From Burkholderiaceae bacterium (GTDB lineage Bacteria; Pseudomonadota; Gammaproteobacteria; Burkholderiales; Burkholderiaceae_C): a stretch of 9,260 nucleotides of DNA. The stretch lies in NCBI GenBank assembly GCA_017999135.1, contig JAGOBT010000092.1, positions 1 through 9,260 of the forward strand, read 5' to 3'. Under the pieces are notes generated by a model. That model ran no database searches. It was not told the origin of the DNA and saw only the letters and a list, made by a program, of their open reading frames with translations. Both the position numbers and the translations under genes were made by a program. Below are positions 7,379-9,260 of this stretch, piece after piece (positions within the stretch are counted from its first letter, which is position 1; each line of letters starts with the position of its first letter).

Positions 7379-8683
7379 ATGCAATCCAACCCCCCAGACA
7401 AGACCGTCCCGGTGCTGATCGCCGGCGGCGGCATCGCCGGCATGGCCCTGGCCCTCACCCTGCACCAGGTGGGCGTGCCCTGCGTCGTCTACGAAGCCGT
7501 GCCCCAGCTCAAGCCGCTGGGCGTGGGCATCAACCTGCAGCCCAATGCGGTGCGCGAACTGGAAGACCTGGGCATCGGCGCCGACCTGCTCGACCGCATC
7601 GGCCTGCCGGCGCGTGAATGGGCGCTGGTCGGCCGCAATGGGCATGAGGTCTACAGCGAGCCGCGTGGCCTGGCCGCCGGCTACCGCTGGCCGCAGTACG
7701 CGGTGCACCGCGGCCAGCTCCAGATGCTGCTGGCCGACGCGGTGCGCGAACGTCTGGGCGACGGCGCGCTGCGCCTGGGCCAGCGCGTGACCGGCTACCG
7801 CCAGACCGCCGACGGCGTGACCGCGCTGCTGGAAGACCGCGACGGCCGCCGCCATGAAGCCACCGGCCGCCTGCTGCTGGCCGCCGATGGCCTGCATTCG
7901 GCGGTGCGCGCGCAGATGCACCCGCATCAGCCGCCCATCCAGTGGGGTGGCGCCATCCTGTGGCGTGGCACGTCACCTGGCGTGCCGATCCGCAGCGGCG
8001 CCTCGTTCGTCGGCCTGGGCTCGGCGCGGCACCGGGTGGTGTTCTATCCGATCTCGCCGGTCGACCCGGCCACCGGGCTGGCGACGATCAACTGGATCGC
8101 CGAGATCACCGTCGACAACCGCGACGGCTGGACCCAGGGCGACTGGAACCGCCGGGTGCAGCTGGCCGACTTCGCCCACCACTTCGACGGCTGGAACTTC
8201 GACTGGCTGGACGTGCCGGCGATGCTGCGCGGCGCCGCCGAGGTGTTCGAGTACCCGATGATCGACCGCGACCCGGTGCCCACCTGGGTGGACGGCCGGG
8301 TGGCGCTGATGGGCGACGCGGCGCATGTGATGTACCCCACCGGCAGCAACGGCGCCAGCCAGGCCATCATCGATGCCCGCGTGCTGGGCGCTGCCATGGT
8401 GGCGCATGGCGTGGGCCCGGCCGCGCTGCAGGCCTACGACCAGCGCCTGTGCGCCGATGTCTCGGCCCTGGTGCTGCGCAACCGCGGCGCCGGCCCGTTC
8501 GGCCTGCTGAACCTGGTCGACGAGCGCTGCGGTGGCGTGTTCGACCACATCGACGACGTGATCCCCGCCGACGAGCGCGCCGCCTTCATGGCCCGCTACA
8601 AGGCGGCGGCCGGCTTCGCCATCGAGACGCTGAACGCCGCGCCGTCCACCATCGCGCCCGGCGCGCGGGTGGCCGGCGGCTGA
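7379..8683 (+). CDS. PhzS-like FAD-dependent aromatic monooxygenase
   Basis: A 434-residue class A flavoprotein monooxygenase (FAD_binding_3 type) that would use NAD(P)H and O2 to hydroxylate an aromatic substrate. Visible motifs are the dinucleotide-binding GGGIAG (16-21) with the ribose-binding acid Glu39 at the end of the second strand, PLGVGINLQPNAV (46-58), YAVHRGQLQMLL, the DGLHS motif at 170-174, and GDAAHVMYPTGSNGASQAII from 312, which binds the FAD phosphates and ribityl chain. From memory of the family, the PLGVGIN/QP, HRG-LQM and GDAAH-MYP-G-NGASQAI segments resemble Pseudomonas PhzS, a phenazine monooxygenase, more than salicylate hydroxylases. No phenazine genes lie in view, so PhzS-like is a structural statement and not a function. 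The ATG at 7379 sits 15 bp after the peptidase stop with only a weak ribosome site (GAGAA at 7366-7370). There is no signal peptide, so it is cytosolic. The flavoprotein class is very sure; the substrate is unknown. Confidence 0.9.
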   Translation: MQSNPPDKTVPVLIAGGGIAGMALALTLHQVGVPCVVYEAVPQLKPLGVGINLQPNAVRELEDLGIGADLLDRIGLPAREWALVGRNGHEVYSEPRGLAAGYRWPQYAVHRGQLQMLLADAVRERLGDGALRLGQRVTGYRQTADGVTALLEDRDGRRHEATGRLLLAADGLHSAVRAQMHPHQPPIQWGGAILWRGTSPGVPIRSGASFVGLGSARHRVVFYPISPVDPATGLATINWIAEITVDNRDGWTQGDWNRRVQLADFAHHFDGWNFDWLDVPAMLRGAAEVFEYPMIDRDPVPTWVDGRVALMGDAAHVMYPTGSNGASQAIIDARVLGAAMVAHGVGPAALQAYDQRLCADVSALVLRNRGAGPFGLLNLVDERCGGVFDHIDDVIPADERAAFMARYKAAAGFAIETLNAAPSTIAPGARVAGG

Positions 8684-8690
8684 TCCAGCT

Positions 8691-9260
8691 TCAAGCTTCA
8701 GCGACGAAGCGCCAGGGCGACTGGCGCGTGGCCGCGTCCTGCCGGCGGAATTCTCGCGGCGACTGCCCCACCTCGCGCTTGAACACCTTGGAGAAGCTGA
8801 ACGCGTCCTGGTAGCCGACGGCGGTGGCCACCTGCTCCAGCGTCTGCGGGGTCTCGCCCAGCAGCCGCATGGCCTGCTGCATGCGCAGCGTGCGCAGGTG
8901 GGCCAGCGGCGTGTCGCCCAGCGCCTGTCGGAAGCGCTGGGCCAGCCCGGTGCGCGACAGGCCCACCGCCGCGGCGAGGTTGTCCAGTGTCCAGGGGTGG
9001 GCGCAGTCGGCCTGCATCAGCGCCAGCGCGCGGTGCACCGGCGGGTCGCGCAGCGCCTGGGCCCAGCTGGCGGTGCCGGGCGCCTGGCGGCGCAGCAGCT
9101 CACGCAGCAGGTAGCTGAACACCACGTCCATCAGCCCGTGCACCACGGCGCGGGCGCCGGGTGCGCCCTGCCCCAGCTCGTCGGCCAGCAGGCCCAGGGC
9201 CAGCGACAGCGGGCCCAGGCGCGGCAGTTCGTCAGCGCGCAGCACGAACCACGCGGGCAG
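8691..9260 (-). CDS. AraC-family transcriptional regulator, 5' end cut by window edge
   Basis: The C-terminal 189 residues of an AraC-type regulator run off the right edge of the window. The first visible part (LPAWFVLRADELPRLGPLSL onward, to about residue 65) matches the end of a cupin-like sensor domain of the AraC_binding_2/Cupin_6 kind. Then comes the DNA-binding domain with two helix-turn-helix units: about 91-115 (TLDNLAAAVGLSRTGLAQRF) and about 140-165 (TLEQVATAVGYQDAFSFSKV), ending in the conserved FKREVGQSPREFRR. Cupin-type AraC proteins often control neighbouring oxidoreductase genes in response to a small molecule. Here the gene is convergent with the monooxygenase, with only 7 bp between stops, so a control link is possible but not shown. 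No terminator hairpin fits in that gap, so the two transcripts probably run into each other. Assignment to the AraC family is secure; the target and effector are unknown. Confidence 0.93.
   Translation of the reverse strand: MPAWFVLRADELPRLGPLSLALGLLADELGQGAPGARAVVHGLMDVVFSYLLRELLRRQAPGTASWAQALRDPPVHRALALMQADCAHPWTLDNLAAAVGLSRTGLAQRFRQALGDTPLAHLRTLRMQQAMRLLGETPQTLEQVATAVGYQDAFSFSKVFKREVGQSPREFRRQDAATRQSPWRFVAEA

Noticed and set aside
5213..7927. 904-codon open frame on the minus strand across the peptidase and monooxygenase genes
   Set aside because: It is the mirror of strongly supported plus-strand genes with complete catalytic motifs. Long antisense frames arise readily in very GC-rich DNA. 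Its product is low-complexity (Gly, Ala, His, Gln, Val) with no recognisable domain.
8684..8700. AGCTT-C-AAGCT near the convergent stops of the monooxygenase and regulator genes as a bidirectional terminator
   Set aside because: The one-base loop cannot fold into a stable hairpin, there is no T-run, and the sequence overlaps the end of the regulator gene.

Overview
The window is very GC-rich, densely coding DNA with strong third-position GC bias. Its gene content suggests a Burkholderiales bacterium of the Leptothrix/Rubrivivax/Roseateles/Sphaerotilaceae type. The basis is an orphan Bug/TctC solute-binding protein (a family greatly expanded in that order) and a PEP-CTERM sorting signal (frequent in exosortase-bearing members of that group). 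This assignment is inferred from content and was not confirmed by any search.

Layout, left to right. At 1-727 (minus) lies most of a deoxyribose-phosphate aldolase gene (deoC), cut by the left edge. A short divergent intergenic region (728-870) separates it from two tightly packed plus-strand genes: a 137-residue Ala-rich helical protein of unknown function (871-1284) and, 7 bp later, a Bug/TctC periplasmic binding protein (1292-2290, probable GTG start). Then comes a roughly 1 kb stretch (about 2396-3399) that looks like a genomic scar. It holds the 3' ends of two convergent genes, each missing its 5' part: a PEP-CTERM protein tail on plus, and the C-terminal domain of a UshA-type 5'-nucleotidase on minus. 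Their stop codons overlap.

From 3442 to 8683 there is an apparent plus-strand operon. It encodes an exported prolyl oligopeptidase (S9A), a zinc carboxypeptidase-like M14 protein without a signal peptide, and a PhzS-like FAD-dependent monooxygenase. The gaps are 79 bp and 15 bp. The window closes with a convergent AraC-family regulator (8691-9260, minus), whose N-terminus lies beyond the right edge.

The two peptidases suggest peptide degradation split between the periplasm and the cytoplasm. Why an aromatic-type flavoprotein monooxygenase follows them is not explained by the sequence. No RNA gene, insertion sequence, CRISPR array or prophage signature was seen. The window is mostly ordinary chromosome; the convergent double truncation at 2.4-3.4 kb and the peptidase-peptidase-monooxygenase cluster are the parts that merit a closer look.
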